The translations under genes and the position numbers were made by a program. From Arthrobacter ruber (GTDB lineage Bacteria > Actinomycetota > Actinomycetes > Actinomycetales > Micrococcaceae), in contig NZ_PPTH01000016.1 in the NCBI RefSeq assembly GCF_002954225.1, positions 315,114 to 379,113 on the forward strand: a DNA stretch of 64,000 bases. Reading direction: 5' to 3'. Shown here piece after piece: positions 7,838 to 20,698 of the stretch. The notes under the pieces are model-generated. The model saw only the letters and a list, made by a program, of their open reading frames with translations. It was not told where the DNA came from and did no database searches. How positions within the stretch are numbered: the first letter of the stretch is position 1; every line of letters begins with the position of its first letter.

Positions 7838-7937
7838 CCATCGGTCTGGCAGTAGCACCCTAATGTCGCCGCGTCAGATGCGGTGGCCAGGGTTGCTGCG
7901 GCGTCAGTGAGCCAGATCTCTCAGCCGCTCGGGATGG
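7838..7937 (-). ncRNA. SAM riboswitch (S-box type) in front of sfnG
   Basis: Read on the minus strand it contains GAGCGGCTGAGAGATCTGGC, CGCCGCAGCAACC and GGGTGCTACTGCCAGACC in order, the conserved SAM-I/IV-type core. It is closed by a CCATC/GATGG P1 helix (7933-7937 with 7838-7842). The same elements recur in the aptamer at 28896. The 3' P1 strand runs straight into the sfnG ribosome-binding site (GATGGAGG), suggesting direct translational control. The rest of the 371-base gap, from 7938 to 8200, shows nothing else I recognise. Confidence 0.85.
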
Positions 7938-8200
7938 TCACGACGAGTGTGACACCGCGCCGTTGCAGGACCAAACCATATGACTTGCTATGCAGCCCAC
8001 GTCCGTCGAGCACAGAACACGACCTAGGGACACACCCAGCCTCATCGCGAACCGCCACCTGACAAAAGGCAGGTTACCGGCGATCCAGGATGAGGCGTAC
8101 TGCCACCGGCGCGTGAGCACCAAGGTCCTCCTTGCAGCTGCATCGTGCAACGCGGAAACGTACGCGTCGACCGTCTCACCCCGATGACTCGCAATTGTCC

Positions 8201-9598
8201 TCAGCACGCCACCACGTTGACGGCCAGCCCGCCCATGGCCGTCTCCTTGTACTTGGAGCTCATGTCCTTGCCCGTCTCCCGCATGGTGATGATGACCTCG
8301 TCGAGGGACACCCGGTGTACGCCGTCTCCCCACAGCGCCATTTTCGCCGCATTGATCGCTTTCGCCGCGGCGATGGCGTTTCGTTCGATGCAGGGCACCT
8401 GGACCAGACCACCGATGGGATCGCAGGTCAGGCCGAGATTGTGCTCCATCGCGATCTCGGCCGCGTTCTCGACCTGCGACGGGCTGCCACCCATCACTTC
8501 GGCCAAACCGGCGGCAGCCATGGACGAGGCGGAGCCCACTTCGCCCTGGCAGCCCATCTCCGCGCCTGAGATCGAGGCTTGTTCCTTGAACAGGACTCCC
8601 ACGGCACCCGCGGTCAGAAGGAACTTGACCACCACGTCGTCACGATCCTGCTGGCTGGCGTCCTGCATGCCGGGCGCGAAGTACAGGGCGTAGTACAGCA
8701 CGGCGGGGATGATGCCCGCCGCTCCGTTCGTCGGCGCGGTGACCACTCTGCCCCCGGATGCATTCTCCTCGTTGACGGCAAGAGCGATCAGGTTCACCCA
8801 TTCCTGCCAGTACCGGGGATCGCGGTCCTTGTCCTCCTTCAGCAGGCGGTCATGCCAGTCGGGAGCGCGCCGGCGGACCTTGAGCCCCCCGGGTAGCAGT
8901 CCATCACGGGTGAGACTGACCTCCGCGCAGCTTTCCATGACCGAGTAGATGTGGAGCAGGCCCTGCCGGATCTCCTCTTCCGTGCGGCTGTCCTTCTCGT
9001 TGGTCAGCATCACATCGCTGATACCGAAGGAAGTTCGACGGCAGTGCTCCAGCAACTCCGCCGCGGTGCGGAACGGTAGCGAAAGTTCCTTTCTCGAGGT
9101 TTCGAGTTCCTGCCGGGCAGCGTCCTCCTCACCGTCCCGCACGATGAAGCCGCCACCGACGGAGAAGAAGGTGGCCGTACGGAGGACTCGCTCGGCCGGC
9201 CCGTAGACGGTGAATGTCATACCGTTCGTATGACGCGGCAGGATCGTCAGGGGGCGTAGGACCATGTCCTTCACTCCGTAGGGCAGGGACACGCTTCGAC
9301 CAAGCTGCAGGATGCCGGTGTCGGCGATGGTCGCCAACCGTTCCTCCACCTCCTCGGGCTGGATGAGCTCCGGATGGAAACCCTCAAGACCGAGGAGGAT
9401 CGCCGTCATCGTTCCGTGCCCGTGCCCTGTCGCAGCGAGCGAGCCATAGAGGTCGACTCGCAGTGACTCCACCTCGTCGAGGACCCCCGAGGCCTTCAGT
9501 TCTTCGCTGAACACCGCTGCGGCCCGCATCGGTCCGACAGTGTGCGAGCTGGAAGGTCCTATCCCTATGGAGAAGAGGTCGAAAACTCCTACGGCCAT
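8201..9598 (-). CDS. sdaA: L-serine ammonia-lyase, single-chain iron-sulfur type
   Basis: A 465-residue L-serine dehydratase that deaminates serine to pyruvate and ammonia. The N-terminal beta part begins SVFDLF-like ([19 protein letters not shown]), typical of one-chain SdaA. The C-terminal alpha part holds the 4Fe-4S cysteines in [21 protein letters not shown] and QVPCIERN. Length is usual for the family. AAGGA lies upstream of ATG 9598. It is the last gene of the glyA-soxBDAG-sdaA transcription unit, 117 bases after soxG. There it would drain serine made by GlyA from sarcosine-derived glycine and methylene-THF into central metabolism. Confidence 0.93.
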   Translation of the reverse strand: MAVGVFDLFSIGIGPSSSHTVGPMRAAAVFSEELKASGVLDEVESLRVDLYGSLAATGHGHGTMTAILLGLEGFHPELIQPEEVEERLATIADTGILQLGRSVSLPYGVKDMVLRPLTILPRHTNGMTFTVYGPAERVLRTATFFSVGGGFIVRDGEEDAARQELETSRKELSLPFRTAAELLEHCRRTSFGISDVMLTNEKDSRTEEEIRQGLLHIYSVMESCAEVSLTRDGLLPGGLKVRRRAPDWHDRLLKEDKDRDPRYWQEWVNLIALAVNEENASGGRVVTAPTNGAAGIIPAVLYYALYFAPGMQDASQQDRDDVVVKFLLTAGAVGVLFKEQASISGAEMGCQGEVGSASSMAAAGLAEVMGGSPSQVENAAEIAMEHNLGLTCDPIGGLVQVPCIERNAIAAAKAINAAKMALWGDGVHRVSLDEVIITMRETGKDMSSKYKETAMGGLAVNVVAC

Positions 9599-9715
9599 GG
9601 TGTCGTTCCTTCGTGTCGTGAGGCCCGGCAGAAGATCCTGTCGGAAGGGCGTCGGTGATCCGCCGACGCGTGATTCGGAAGAACCGAGCAGGCGGAAGCC
9701 GAACGCCGGCGGCCG

Positions 9716-10351
9716 TCAGGGAACCTCGGGCGAGGCGTACTCGCGCATCGCGTCGAGGAGCCACCGGCCCAGGAAGTCCGCGAAGGAGGCACGGGGGAAG
9801 AGCCGGAAGCTTTCCTCCCCGGTCTTCTCGAGGACCAGCGGAATGTTGCCCACCTCTGTGCTCAGGGCCGTTCCCGGGGGGAAGCTGCGGCGGTGCAGGT
9901 CCAAGGAACAGCCCTTCTCCAGGACGGCACGCGCCCGGGTGCCGGAGAGCTCGAAGGTGGTGCGGTTCGCGGACAGGTCCACCACCTGGCCCGGGGCTCC
10001 GCCCAGGGCGGCGCCGAGGGAACCGATGAGATCGCCGCCGAGCGAGTCGTGGGCCTCCTCAGGTGCGACCACCAGGAACTCGGACGGCCCCAGCCAGAGG
10101 ACGCTGACGCCGTCGGCGCCACCCACTTCGCCGCAGCGGGCAGGCAAGCCGCCGGCCAGGGCGGCAACCCGCGCGCCTTCCTCGGAGCGGGGGTCCACCC
10201 GGAGACCCACCATGGTCTGGAATGGACCCTCCTTGAGGGTCACCGTCCCCTCGACGGACCCGGCTTCCATCGCGGCGGTCAAATGGGAGGCAGGGCTGCG
10301 CCGGATCTCCCGGAGTCCATTGATGCCGTTGAGTGCTGCGGTGTCAGCCAT
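9716..10351 (-). CDS. soxG: Sarcosine oxidase gamma subunit
   Basis: A 211-residue small subunit of heterotetrameric sarcosine oxidase, a GcvT-like fold partner of SoxA. Recognisable segments are [30 protein letters not shown] and [15 protein letters not shown], followed by [18 protein letters not shown]. Its ATG overlaps the soxA stop by 8 bases, so translation is coupled. Its presence after soxB, soxD and soxA gives the standard soxBDAG order. It has no catalytic residues of its own but is required for the assembled enzyme. Confidence 0.92.
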   Translation of the reverse strand: MADTAALNGINGLREIRRSPASHLTAAMEAGSVEGTVTLKEGPFQTMVGLRVDPRSEEGARVAALAGGLPARCGEVGGADGVSVLWLGPSEFLVVAPEEAHDSLGGDLIGSLGAALGGAPGQVVDLSANRTTFELSGTRARAVLEKGCSLDLHRRSFPPGTALSTEVGNIPLVLEKTGEESFRLFPRASFADFLGRWLLDAMREYASPEVP

Positions 10352-13286
10352 CCTTGCGGGTCCCTTCGGGGTCGAAAAGCACGGTTTCGGCGACGACGAC
10401 GTCGACCAGCTGGTCGCCTGCGGCGGCCACCAGGGTCTCCCCGATGCGGTTGCGGCCGTTCTTGATCAGTGCCAGGGCGAAGGTCCGGCCCAGGGCGGCG
10501 CTGTGGTAGCTGGAGGTGACGAAGCCCTGCATCGGGACGGGACCGGTGGCAGGGTCGACGCCGATGCCCTGCTCCACCAGCTGGGTGCCTTCGGGGAGCC
10601 GGAAGGAACGATCCACGGGCAGCACGCTGACTAGGTGCTTGCGGTCCTCGCGCTGGGTATCGGCCCGGGCGTAGGAACGCTTGCCGATGAATTCCTTGGC
10701 CTTGGACACCACCCAGTCCATGCCGGCGTCCTGCGGGGTGACGGTGCCGTCGGTATCCTGGCCGACGATCGGGTAGCCCTTCTCGGCGCGGAGCACGTGC
10801 ATGGTCTCGGTGCCGTAGGGGGTGATGTCGAACTCGGCGCCTGCGGCTGCCACGGCTTCCCAGGTGTTCAACCCGTACCAGGAAGGAACGTTGATCTCGT
10901 AGGCCAGTTCGCCGGAGAAGGAGATCCGGCAGACGCGGGCCTGCACGCCGGATGCGAGGGTGGTCTCGCGGAAGGTCATGAACGGGAAGGCTTCTGCCTC
11001 CAGCCCGCCATCCGCTGCCAGTTCCGGTGCCAGCTTGGCGATGACGGCCCGGGATCTGGGCCCGACGACGGCGATGGTGCTCCATTGTTCGGTCACGGAG
11101 GTGCAGTGCACGTCGAGGTCGGGCCACTCGGTCTGAAGCCATTCCTCGAGCCAGTCCAGCACCTTGGCGGCGCCGCCAGTGGTGGTGGTCATGAAGTACC
11201 GTTCCTCATCGAGGCGGAGGGTGACGCCGTCGTCGAAGATCATGCCGTCCGCCATGCACATCACGCCGTAGCGGGCCGAACCCGGGGCGAGCTTCTTGAA
11301 GGCGTTGGTGTAGATCCGGTTGAGGAACTCACCGGCGTCCTTGCCGCGGATCTCGATCTTCCCCAGGGTGGTGGCGTCCATGAAGCCGACGGAATCGCGG
11401 ACGGCCGCGCACTCGCGCAGTACGGCCGCGTCCATGTCCTCCCCGGGCTGCGGGTAGTACCAGGGCCGCTTCCACTGTCCCACGTCCTCGAACAGGGCTC
11501 CCTCGGCTTCGTGCCACGGGTGGATGGACGTCTTGCGGGCGGGGTCGAACAGTTCGCCGCGCTGGCGTCCGGCGAGTGCTGCGAAGGCTACCGGGGTGAA
11601 CGGAGCACGGTACGTCGTGGTGCCGATGTCACCGATGCCACGGGAGGCTTCGCCGGCTGTGCGAAGTGCGGCGGCGATGACGCCGATCGCGTTGACGCCG
11701 GAGGTCTTGCCCTGGTCGTTGGCGGTGCTGATGGAGGTGTAGCGCTTGATGTGTTCCACCGAGCGCATGCCGGCCCCGGTAGAGCGCAGGACATCGGCTA
11801 CGGACTGGTCGCGCTGGAGATCCACGAAGTGGTGGTGCCAATCATCCGGCGTGCCGGCCTGGCCCGGGACCAGCCACAGCTGACGGGTCGGCGCGGAGGG
11901 CTTCGGCTCGCCGATGACGGACGGCTCCGTGGCGGACTCGAAGCCGGCGGCCCTGGCGGCGGACACGCCTGCCGAGATGCCTTCGGCCAGTACGTCCGCG
12001 AGGTCGAAGCTGCCGCGGCCGGAACCGATGGTCTGCTGGTTCGGGACCACGGTACTCGGCACGAAGGCGGCCAACTCGTCGTCCCAGCGCAGCTTGCCCT
12101 GCCGCTGGGAGTGGAGGTGCACCAGCGGACTCCAGCCGCCGGAGACCGCCAGCAGATCGCAGCCGATCTCCTCGACGCCGGAGGTGAGTTCGCCGTCGTC
12201 GTCGATGCTGCGGACGGTGACGGTGTCCAGGCGGCCGGTGCCGTCCGCAGAGGTGTCGGCCACCGCGCTGCCGATCAGCACCCGGGAGCCCGCGCCGACG
12301 GCGGCAGCAGCCACATCGGTGAGTTGTCGACGGGCGTCCACGATGGCCGCGACCTCGACGCCGGCGGCGCGCAGATCCGCGGCCAGGGCGTAGGCGCTGT
12401 CGTTGGTGGTGCTGATGACCACACGGTGTCCCGCGGCCACGGCGTAGCGGTTGAGATAGCTGCGGACGGCGGAGGCCAGCATGATCCCGGGGCGATCGTT
12501 GTTCTCGAAGACCAGGGGGCGTTCGTGGGCGCCGGGGGCCAACACCACCTGCTGGGCACGCACATGCCAGATACGCTGGCGGGAGACGCCGGGTGCTGCG
12601 GGACTGGACAAGTGGTCGGTGCGATTCTGGACCGCGATGACGTAGTTGGCGTCGTATGCGCCGAACGCGGTAGTCCGGTTGAGGACGGTGGATTCGGAGC
12701 CTGACACGAGTTCGGCCTCGACATCCGCCACCCATCCCAGGGCCGGCTTGCCCTCGATGGTCTCGGCCAGCCCGGGTGCGGTGGACCCGGACAGCAGGGA
12801 TCCGCCGAGCTCGGGCTGGTCGTCGAGGAGCATGACGCGGGCGCCGGTACGGACGGCTTCGCGGGCGGCGGCCAAGCCGGCGGGACCGCCGCCGATGACA
12901 AGGACATCTGTGTGGACGTACTTCTTGTCGTACTCGGCGCGGTCATCCTCCGGGTCCAGCTTGCCCAGTCCGTTGAGCAGCTCTGCCTTCAGGCCGTCCA
13001 CCAGGGTGACCGTGGTGGCCGGGAGCATGGACTCGGCGACGTGGCCGGGGAAGCGTGGCTGCACCTTGACCAGGGCATTCGACTCCTCGACTCCGGCGGA
13101 CATGATGCCCCGGGGGCGGTCCTCGTACAGTGAGTTGCCGGCGGCGATGCAGCCATTGGCGAGCAGGGCCGAGGCGAGGGTGTCGCCGGGGTGGCCGGTG
13201 AATTCCTCGCCGTCCACGCTGAAACGCCAGGAGATGGTGCGGTCGATACGTCCGCCGGCTTCGAGGCGGAAGTTCTGGGAAGTCAC
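10344..13286 (-). CDS. soxA: Sarcosine oxidase alpha subunit
   Basis: A 980-residue large subunit of heterotetrameric sarcosine oxidase, which oxidatively demethylates sarcosine to glycine and H2O2 and passes the carbon to THF. In order: an N-terminal ferredoxin-like domain (about 1-105), an NAD/FAD-binding region with [17 protein letters not shown] near 130, further nucleotide-binding segments to about 450, and a C-terminal GcvT-like folate domain (about 600-970; [35 protein letters not shown]). The GTG start overlaps the soxD stop as GTGA. Length agrees with known SoxA proteins of about 970 residues. The imine intermediate made by SoxB is thought to channel to this folate site. Confidence 0.95.
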   Translation of the reverse strand: MTSQNFRLEAGGRIDRTISWRFSVDGEEFTGHPGDTLASALLANGCIAAGNSLYEDRPRGIMSAGVEESNALVKVQPRFPGHVAESMLPATTVTLVDGLKAELLNGLGKLDPEDDRAEYDKKYVHTDVLVIGGGPAGLAAAREAVRTGARVMLLDDQPELGGSLLSGSTAPGLAETIEGKPALGWVADVEAELVSGSESTVLNRTTAFGAYDANYVIAVQNRTDHLSSPAAPGVSRQRIWHVRAQQVVLAPGAHERPLVFENNDRPGIMLASAVRSYLNRYAVAAGHRVVISTTNDSAYALAADLRAAGVEVAAIVDARRQLTDVAAAAVGAGSRVLIGSAVADTSADGTGRLDTVTVRSIDDDGELTSGVEEIGCDLLAVSGGWSPLVHLHSQRQGKLRWDDELAAFVPSTVVPNQQTIGSGRGSFDLADVLAEGISAGVSAARAAGFESATEPSVIGEPKPSAPTRQLWLVPGQAGTPDDWHHHFVDLQRDQSVADVLRSTGAGMRSVEHIKRYTSISTANDQGKTSGVNAIGVIAAALRTAGEASRGIGDIGTTTYRAPFTPVAFAALAGRQRGELFDPARKTSIHPWHEAEGALFEDVGQWKRPWYYPQPGEDMDAAVLRECAAVRDSVGFMDATTLGKIEIRGKDAGEFLNRIYTNAFKKLAPGSARYGVMCMADGMIFDDGVTLRLDEERYFMTTTTGGAAKVLDWLEEWLQTEWPDLDVHCTSVTEQWSTIAVVGPRSRAVIAKLAPELAADGGLEAEAFPFMTFRETTLASGVQARVCRISFSGELAYEINVPSWYGLNTWEAVAAAGAEFDITPYGTETMHVLRAEKGYPIVGQDTDGTVTPQDAGMDWVVSKAKEFIGKRSYARADTQREDRKHLVSVLPVDRSFRLPEGTQLVEQGIGVDPATGPVPMQGFVTSSYHSAALGRTFALALIKNGRNRIGETLVAAAGDQLVDVVVAETVLFDPEGTRKDG

Positions 13287-13690
13287 TCGGTTGCTCCTTC
13301 CGGGGCGGTGGTGCTGGCGGAGCCGGTGCCTGTACCGGAGACGTCCGGAGCCGCGGTCCCGGTGGTGGTGCTGTCCGGAGCGGTGCTGGCGGTGCCGGAT
13401 TCAGGTGCCGGAGCGGCTCTGTCGGGACGGCCCCCGCCCATGGGGTAGACCGCTTGGATCTCGTAGGTGACCGTGTCGCGGAGCATGTTGAACCACTGGC
13501 GGCAGCCGGTGCTGTGAAGCCAGCGTTCGGCGAAGGCACCCTTGGTGTTGTCCCGGTAGAACAGGAACTGTGCCCATTGGCGGTCGTCCAGCGCCGCCGG
13601 GTTCTCGGGGTAGGGCACGTGGGCCTGGCCCCCGTAGTGGAATTCGGTCTCGTCGCGGGAGCCGCAGTTGGGGCATGAGATGAGGAGCAA
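13283..13690 (-). CDS. soxD: Sarcosine oxidase delta subunit with C-terminal tail
   Basis: A 135-residue zinc-binding subunit of sarcosine oxidase. It begins at TTG 13690 ([12 protein letters not shown]), with AAGGAG 9 bases upstream; this is the only start that leaves the normal SoxD N-terminus. Metal ligands visible are the CPNC pair and the later His/Cys of [11 protein letters not shown]. The conserved body ends near residue 90 at [12 protein letters not shown] roughly 45-residue Pro/Ser/Thr/Ala/Gly tail follows that is not part of the usual fold. Stop and the soxA GTG overlap (GTGA). Located 14 bases after soxB. Confidence 0.9.
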   Translation of the reverse strand: MLLISCPNCGSRDETEFHYGGQAHVPYPENPAALDDRQWAQFLFYRDNTKGAFAERWLHSTGCRQWFNMLRDTVTYEIQAVYPMGGGRPDRAAPAPESGTASTAPDSTTTGTAAPDVSGTGTGSASTTAPEGATE

Positions 13691-13704
13691 GTCCGGACTC
13701 TCCT

Positions 13705-14925
13705 TCAGTGGGCCACGGCGGCTGCGCCGTGTTCGTCGATGAGGGCACCGGTCTCGAACCGCTCCAGCGCGAACGGCCTGTTCAATGCGTGGGGGGATCC
13801 CGTGGCGATGGTGTGGGCGAAGGTGAGCCCTGCCGCGGGGGTCCCCTTGAACCCGCCGGTACCCCATCCGCAGTTGACGAACATGTTGTCCACGGGGGTG
13901 GTACCGACGATGGGTGAGGCGTCCAGTGTGGTGTCGACGATCCCGCCCCAGGTCCGCAGCACGTGTGCCCGCGCAAAGATGGGGAACAGCTCGACGGCGG
14001 CGGCCATCTGGTGTTCGATCACGTGGAAGGAGCCCCGCTGACCGTACCCGTTGTAGGCGTCGACGCCGGCGCCCATGACCAGTTCACCCTTGTGGGCCTG
14101 GGAGACGTAGACATGGACGTGGTTGGACATGACGACTGTGGGGTGGACCGGTTCGTGGAGTTCGGAGACCAGCGCCTGCAGGGGATGGGACTGGATGGGG
14201 AGGCGGAAACCGGCCATCTCGGCCAGAACCGAGCTGTGGCCGGCAGCGCACAGCCCCACCTTCTCGGTATGGATGGTTCCCTGGCTGGTCTTGACCCCCA
14301 CCACGCGGTTTCCGTCCTTCAGGAAACCGGTGACTTCGCAGTTCTGGATGATGTCCACGCCGAGCTCGTCGCATTTGCGGGCGAAGGCCCAGGCCACGTG
14401 GTCGTGCTTCGCGATGCCGGCCCGCGGCTGGTAGGTGGCGCCCATGACCGGGTAGCGGATGGTGTCGCTGATGTTCAGGATGGGGCACAGTTCCTTGACC
14501 TGCTGAGGGTCGAGCCACTCGGCGTCCACGCCGTTGAGCTTGTTCGCTCCGACCCGGCGCATGCTCTCGCGGACATCCCCCAGGGTGTGAGCCAGGTTCA
14601 TCACGCCGCGCTGACTGAACAGGAAGTCGTAATCGAGCTCTTCGGGCAGGATCTCCCAGAGCTTGAGGGCGTGCTCGTAGATGGCCGCGCTCTCGTCCCA
14701 CAGGTAATTGGAGCGGATGATCGTGGTGTTCCTGGCCATGTTCCCACCCGCCAGCCAGCCCTTCTCCAGGACCGCGATGTTGGTCATGCCGTGGTTCTTG
14801 GCCAGGAAGTAGGCGGTGGCAAGTCCGTGCCCACCGCCGCCGACGATCACGGCGTCGTAGCTCTTCTTGGGGGTCGGGTTGTGCCACAGGAATTCCGGGT
14901 GCTCGGGAAGCAGGTCGGCCATCAT
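13705..14925 (-). CDS. soxB: Sarcosine oxidase beta subunit
   Basis: A 406-residue flavoprotein subunit that oxidises sarcosine. The FAD motif [19 protein letters not shown] lies near 25-43. [15 protein letters not shown] contains His174, the residue corresponding to the covalent FMN attachment site known in corynebacterial SoxB (His173 without the initiator Met). The DAO-fold C-terminus ends with [19 protein letters not shown] 14925 overlaps the glyA stop (ATGA), so it is translated with glyA. First sox gene of the operon. Confidence 0.95.
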   Translation of the reverse strand: MMADLLPEHPEFLWHNPTPKKSYDAVIVGGGGHGLATAYFLAKNHGMTNIAVLEKGWLAGGNMARNTTIIRSNYLWDESAAIYEHALKLWEILPEELDYDFLFSQRGVMNLAHTLGDVRESMRRVGANKLNGVDAEWLDPQQVKELCPILNISDTIRYPVMGATYQPRAGIAKHDHVAWAFARKCDELGVDIIQNCEVTGFLKDGNRVVGVKTSQGTIHTEKVGLCAAGHSSVLAEMAGFRLPIQSHPLQALVSELHEPVHPTVVMSNHVHVYVSQAHKGELVMGAGVDAYNGYGQRGSFHVIEHQMAAAVELFPIFARAHVLRTWGGIVDTTLDASPIVGTTPVDNMFVNCGWGTGGFKGTPAAGLTFAHTIATGSPHALNRPFALERFETGALIDEHGAAAVAH

Positions 14926-16220
14926 GCCACCTCGGTCGTGTCGGAGGAGAGGTTCGGGTACAGGGGGAACTTCCCCGCCAGGATCTCGACCCGCTGCCGG
15001 AGTTCCGCCACGGTCTCGTCGCTGAACTCACGCCTGAGTGCTGCGGCGATGATGTCCGCTACCTCGGTGAATTCCGTCCTCCCGAAGCCACGCGTGGCCA
15101 GCGCCGGCGTGCCGATACGAAGACCGGAAGAGACCATCGGCGGACGCGGATCGAAGGGCACGGCGTTGCGGTTGACCGTGATCCCGATCCGGTGCAAGCG
15201 GTCCTCGCCCTGCTGGCCGTCCAGCTCCGAATGGCGCAGGTCCACCAGGACCAGGTGCACGTCAGTGCCACCGCTGACGACCGTCACACCGCACTCTGCG
15301 ACGTCGGCGGCCAGCATGCGTTCTGCAATGATGCGGGCGCCCTCGAGGGTGCGTTCCTGGCGGTCGCGGAACTCCGGCTCGGCAGCGAGCTTGAACGCAA
15401 CAGCCTTCGCGGCGATGACATGCTCCAGCGGGCCACCCTGCTGTCCGGGGAACACCGCGGAGTTGACCTTCTTGGCGATATCCGCGTCATTGGTCAGGAT
15501 GACACCACCGCGCGGGCCACCGAGGGTCTTATGGGTGGTGCTCGTGACGATGTGGGCGTGAGGCACGGGGTTGGGATGGAGTCCTGCGGCCACCAGACCT
15601 GCGAAATGCGCCATGTCCACCATCAGGTAGGCGCCCACCAGGTCCGCGATCCGCCGGAACTCTGCGAAGTCCAACTGCCGCGAGTATGCGGACCAGCCGG
15701 CGACGATCAGCTTCGGTCGTGTTTCCACCGCCAGGCGCTCGACCTCGGCCATGTCGATCGTGAAGTCATCTTCACGCACCCCGTACGGGACGATCGTGTA
15801 GAGCTTGCCGGAGAAGTTGATGCGCATCCCATGCGTGAGATGGCCGCCGTGCGCGAGATTCAGTCCGAGGAGGGTGTCGCCGGGCTGGATGAGGGCGAAC
15901 ATCGCCGCTGCATTGGCCTGGGCGCCCGAGTGGGGCTGCACGTTGGCGAACCGGGAGCCGAACAGCGACGTCAGACGGTCGATGGCGAGCTGCTCGACCA
16001 CGTCCACGTGTTCGCAACCGCCGTAGTAACGCCTGCCCGGGTAGCCCTCGGCGTACTTGTTGGTGAGCACGGAACCCTGGGCCTCCATGACCGCGGTTGG
16101 CGCGAAGTTCTCGGAGGCGATCATCTCCAGGGTGCCCTGCTGGCGCAGCAACTCCTGCTGTACAGCGGCATGGACCAGGGGATCCGTCTCCGCGAGCGAG
16201 CGGGTCAACACGTCGACCAT
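14922..16220 (-). CDS. glyA: Serine hydroxymethyltransferase
   Basis: A 432-residue PLP enzyme interconverting glycine plus 5,10-methylene-THF with serine plus THF. The active-site lysine is Lys231 in [15 protein letters not shown]; other landmarks are [29 protein letters not shown], and [12 protein letters not shown]. As first gene of glyA-soxBDAG-sdaA it would combine both products of sarcosine oxidation (glycine and the folate-bound C1) into serine. This is probably a catabolic copy, with the housekeeping glyA elsewhere. An ACTGATATATTAG box lies 32 bases upstream of the start, implying GntR control. Confidence 0.95.
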   Translation of the reverse strand: MVDVLTRSLAETDPLVHAAVQQELLRQQGTLEMIASENFAPTAVMEAQGSVLTNKYAEGYPGRRYYGGCEHVDVVEQLAIDRLTSLFGSRFANVQPHSGAQANAAAMFALIQPGDTLLGLNLAHGGHLTHGMRINFSGKLYTIVPYGVREDDFTIDMAEVERLAVETRPKLIVAGWSAYSRQLDFAEFRRIADLVGAYLMVDMAHFAGLVAAGLHPNPVPHAHIVTSTTHKTLGGPRGGVILTNDADIAKKVNSAVFPGQQGGPLEHVIAAKAVAFKLAAEPEFRDRQERTLEGARIIAERMLAADVAECGVTVVSGGTDVHLVLVDLRHSELDGQQGEDRLHRIGITVNRNAVPFDPRPPMVSSGLRIGTPALATRGFGRTEFTEVADIIAAALRREFSDETVAELRQRVEILAGKFPLYPNLSSDTTEVA

Positions 16221-16239
16221 CGTTTCTCCTCGGTCAGCT

Positions 16240-16264
16240 CCCTAATATCCTACTGATATATTAG
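16240..16264. promoter_or_regulatory. Putative GntR operator upstream of glyA
   Basis: ACTGATATATTAG (16252-16264) is identical, in reverse complement, to a 13-mer upstream of purU. Together with CCTAATATC on its left (16241-16249) it forms an imperfect dyad typical of FCD-GntR operators. It sits between the glyA start at 16220 and the GntR gene at 16407. Confidence 0.6.
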
Positions 16265-16406
16265 TTGAGTGACTTTAGTATCCTGTTGCTCGCGCAAGCT
16301 GTCAACAGGTCTTCGTGGATTCGCCGGCGAAGCCTGGATGGCGGCGCAGCGGAGACAAGGCCAGAACGGAACCTCCCCGGTCCCATCCCTGACACGCAGA
16401 AGGGCC

Positions 16407-17084
16407 TCAGGCGGCGAAGAGGGTTTCGCGCACTGCGTGCTCGAAGCCACTGACGTGGTTGCGCGCGAGCTCCCCGGCCCTGGCTTCGTCTCCGTCGATC
16501 ACGGCACGGAGCAGGTCCACATGCTCATGCACGTGGTGTGCCAGGTCCGGAAGGCGATCCAGGACCATGCACCAGATCCGTGTCGCGAGATTGTCGTACC
16601 GGATCAGGACATCTTCGAGGTGGGGATTGGCTGCGGCCGCGTAGATGCCCTGGTGCACACGGGCATCCAGGCGCAGGGTCTCGATGACGGAGGCGGCACT
16701 CGCATCGAACAACTCGACATCACGCATGACGGCCCGCAACCGCTCCCTCACCGGCTCTGTCGCCACCCGCGCAGCCCGGGAAGCCGCAAGAGGCTCGAGC
16801 TGGGTGCGGATCTCGGATATGAAGGCAAGATCGGTGACCTCCACCCACGTCGCGAAAGTACCCCTCCGAGGATAGGAAACCACCAGGCGATCCAGCTCCA
16901 ACCGCTTCAAGGCTTCACGCACCGGAGTCCGACCTACACCGAGGTCCTTGGCGAGTTCATCGTCATTGATCAGGTCACCAGGCTTGATATCGAGCATCAA
17001 CAGCCGGTCCCGGATGCGTTCGTACGCCACTTCGGCCAGTGACCTCTTCGCCGCATCAGCGATTGCCAGAACCTCGTAAGCCAT
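16407..17084 (-). CDS. GntR/FCD family regulator, betaine catabolism
   Basis: A 225-residue regulator. The winged helix-turn-helix occupies about 15-75 (LMLDIKPGDLINDDELAKDL, VGRTPVREALKRLELDRLV, YPRRGTFA). The FCD ligand domain follows, with metal-binding-type residues RLDARVHQGIYAAAANPHLE and later VHEHVDLLRAVIDGD. It lies between glyA (same strand, downstream) and divergent purU, with matching ACTGATATATTAG boxes on both sides, so repression of both arms is plausible. It is clearly related to the regulator at 20699 (same LDIKPG, VGRTP(V/I)REA(L/M)KRLE, YPRRGTFA blocks). The ligand is probably a betaine-pathway intermediate, which is inference. Confidence 0.88.
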   Translation of the reverse strand: MAYEVLAIADAAKRSLAEVAYERIRDRLLMLDIKPGDLINDDELAKDLGVGRTPVREALKRLELDRLVVSYPRRGTFATWVEVTDLAFISEIRTQLEPLAASRAARVATEPVRERLRAVMRDVELFDASAASVIETLRLDARVHQGIYAAAANPHLEDVLIRYDNLATRIWCMVLDRLPDLAHHVHEHVDLLRAVIDGDEARAGELARNHVSGFEHAVRETLFAA

Positions 17085-17158
17085 GGTGCGGACCCCTCCA
17101 TACTTGAGCCAACAGGCCGTTGACCTTCACTCCTGACCAGTATACGCTCATGCCAGTT

Positions 17159-17190
17159 CTAATATATCAGTCTCATGTTGCAGAATATAT
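17159..17190. promoter_or_regulatory. Putative GntR operator upstream of purU
   Basis: CTAATATATCAGT (17159-17171) is the exact reverse complement of the box upstream of glyA. A second A/T-rich half-site, GAATATATCC, lies at 17183-17192 next to the purU Shine-Dalgarno. It occupies the divergent region between the GntR gene and purU. Confidence 0.6.
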
Positions 17191-17203
17191 CCAAGGAGGG
17201 GAC

Positions 17204-18118
17204 ATGACCCTAGTGGCAACGGACTCATCGACCAGCACGCTGCCTCGGTCGGAGGCCCACGTGGAGGACCGGACGCAGAAGTTCGTGCTCACATTGTCGT
17301 GCGTCGAACGCGCGGGCATCGTTCAGGCGGTGACAACCTTCCTCTTCGAACGTGGCTTCAACATCGACGAGCACCAGCAGTTCGATGACGGCCTCCGCCA
17401 GACACTTCACCTGCGCTCCGCCTTCTCCGGTCCGGCGGCCTACAACCCGGAGCGACTCCACGAGGAATTCCGTCCCATCGCGGACCGCTTCGACATGAAG
17501 TTCAGCTTCCATGGCCAGACGAAGCAACGCATCCTCGTGATGGTGTCCAAGTTCGGCCACTGCCTGAACGACCTGCTCTTCCGCTGGCGGGGCGGGAGCC
17601 TCGGCGGCGACATCGCACTCATAGTCTCCAATCACGAGACCCACCGGGCCATGGCCGAGGCCGCCGGCCTTCCCTTCATCTACCTTCCGGTGACCCCGGA
17701 GACGAAGTCGGATGCCGAACGGCGCCTGCTGGAACTGGTCGACGAGCATGACATCGACCTCGTCGTGCTCGCTCGGTACATGCAGGTACTGTCCGACGAC
17801 CTCTGCCGCGCTCTCGAAGGCCGGGCGATCAATATCCATCATTCCTTCCTCCCGGGATTCAAGGGTGCACGCCCTTACCACCAGGCCTACGATCGTGGCG
17901 TCAAGCTGGTAGGCGCCACGGCCCACTACGTGACTGCCGAGCTGGACGAGGGGCCGATCATCGAACAGGAAGTCATCAGGGTCGACCACAGCTATGGACC
18001 GACGGCCCTCTCGACGGTCGGCCAGGACGCCGAAGCACTGGCACTGTCCCGCGCCGTGCGCTGGCACTGCGAGCACCGCGTGCTGCTGGACCGGACCAGC
18101 ACCGTCGTTTTCCGGTAA
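17204..18118 (+). CDS. purU: Formyltetrahydrofolate deformylase
   Basis: A 304-residue enzyme hydrolysing 10-formyl-THF to THF and formate. An N-terminal ACT domain (about 20-100, FVLTLSCVERAGIVQAVTTF) precedes the formyltransferase fold, with INIHHSFLPGFKGARPYHQA and later AHYVTAELDEGPIIEQ holding the Asn/His/Asp catalytic set. ATG 17204 is chosen for the AAGGAGG with 6-base spacing; an upstream in-frame start would span the operator. Placed before dmg, it would recycle THF loaded with methyl-derived carbon by Dmg and Sox. No folD or formate dehydrogenase is in the window. Confidence 0.95.
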   Translation: MTLVATDSSTSTLPRSEAHVEDRTQKFVLTLSCVERAGIVQAVTTFLFERGFNIDEHQQFDDGLRQTLHLRSAFSGPAAYNPERLHEEFRPIADRFDMKFSFHGQTKQRILVMVSKFGHCLNDLLFRWRGGSLGGDIALIVSNHETHRAMAEAAGLPFIYLPVTPETKSDAERRLLELVDEHDIDLVVLARYMQVLSDDLCRALEGRAINIHHSFLPGFKGARPYHQAYDRGVKLVGATAHYVTAELDEGPIIEQEVIRVDHSYGPTALSTVGQDAEALALSRAVRWHCEHRVLLDRTSTVVFR

Positions 18119-20662
<2,544 letters not shown>

Positions 20663-20698
20663 CCCGCCCCTGGACCATCCGAGGGCATGCGGCCCGGG

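Noticed and set aside
6660-7841. ATG 7841 as start of sfnG
   Set aside because: This ATG lies inside the P1 helix of the riboswitch, while ATG 7829 has a properly spaced GGAGG.
10635-12704. 689-codon open frame antisense to soxA
   Set aside because: Shadow frame in GC-rich DNA; no family similarity and no ribosome-binding site, and soxA is unambiguous.
14922-16264. Glycine riboswitch upstream of glyA
   Set aside because: No tandem aptamer motif can be seen in the 186-base region, which is largely occupied by the GntR operator.
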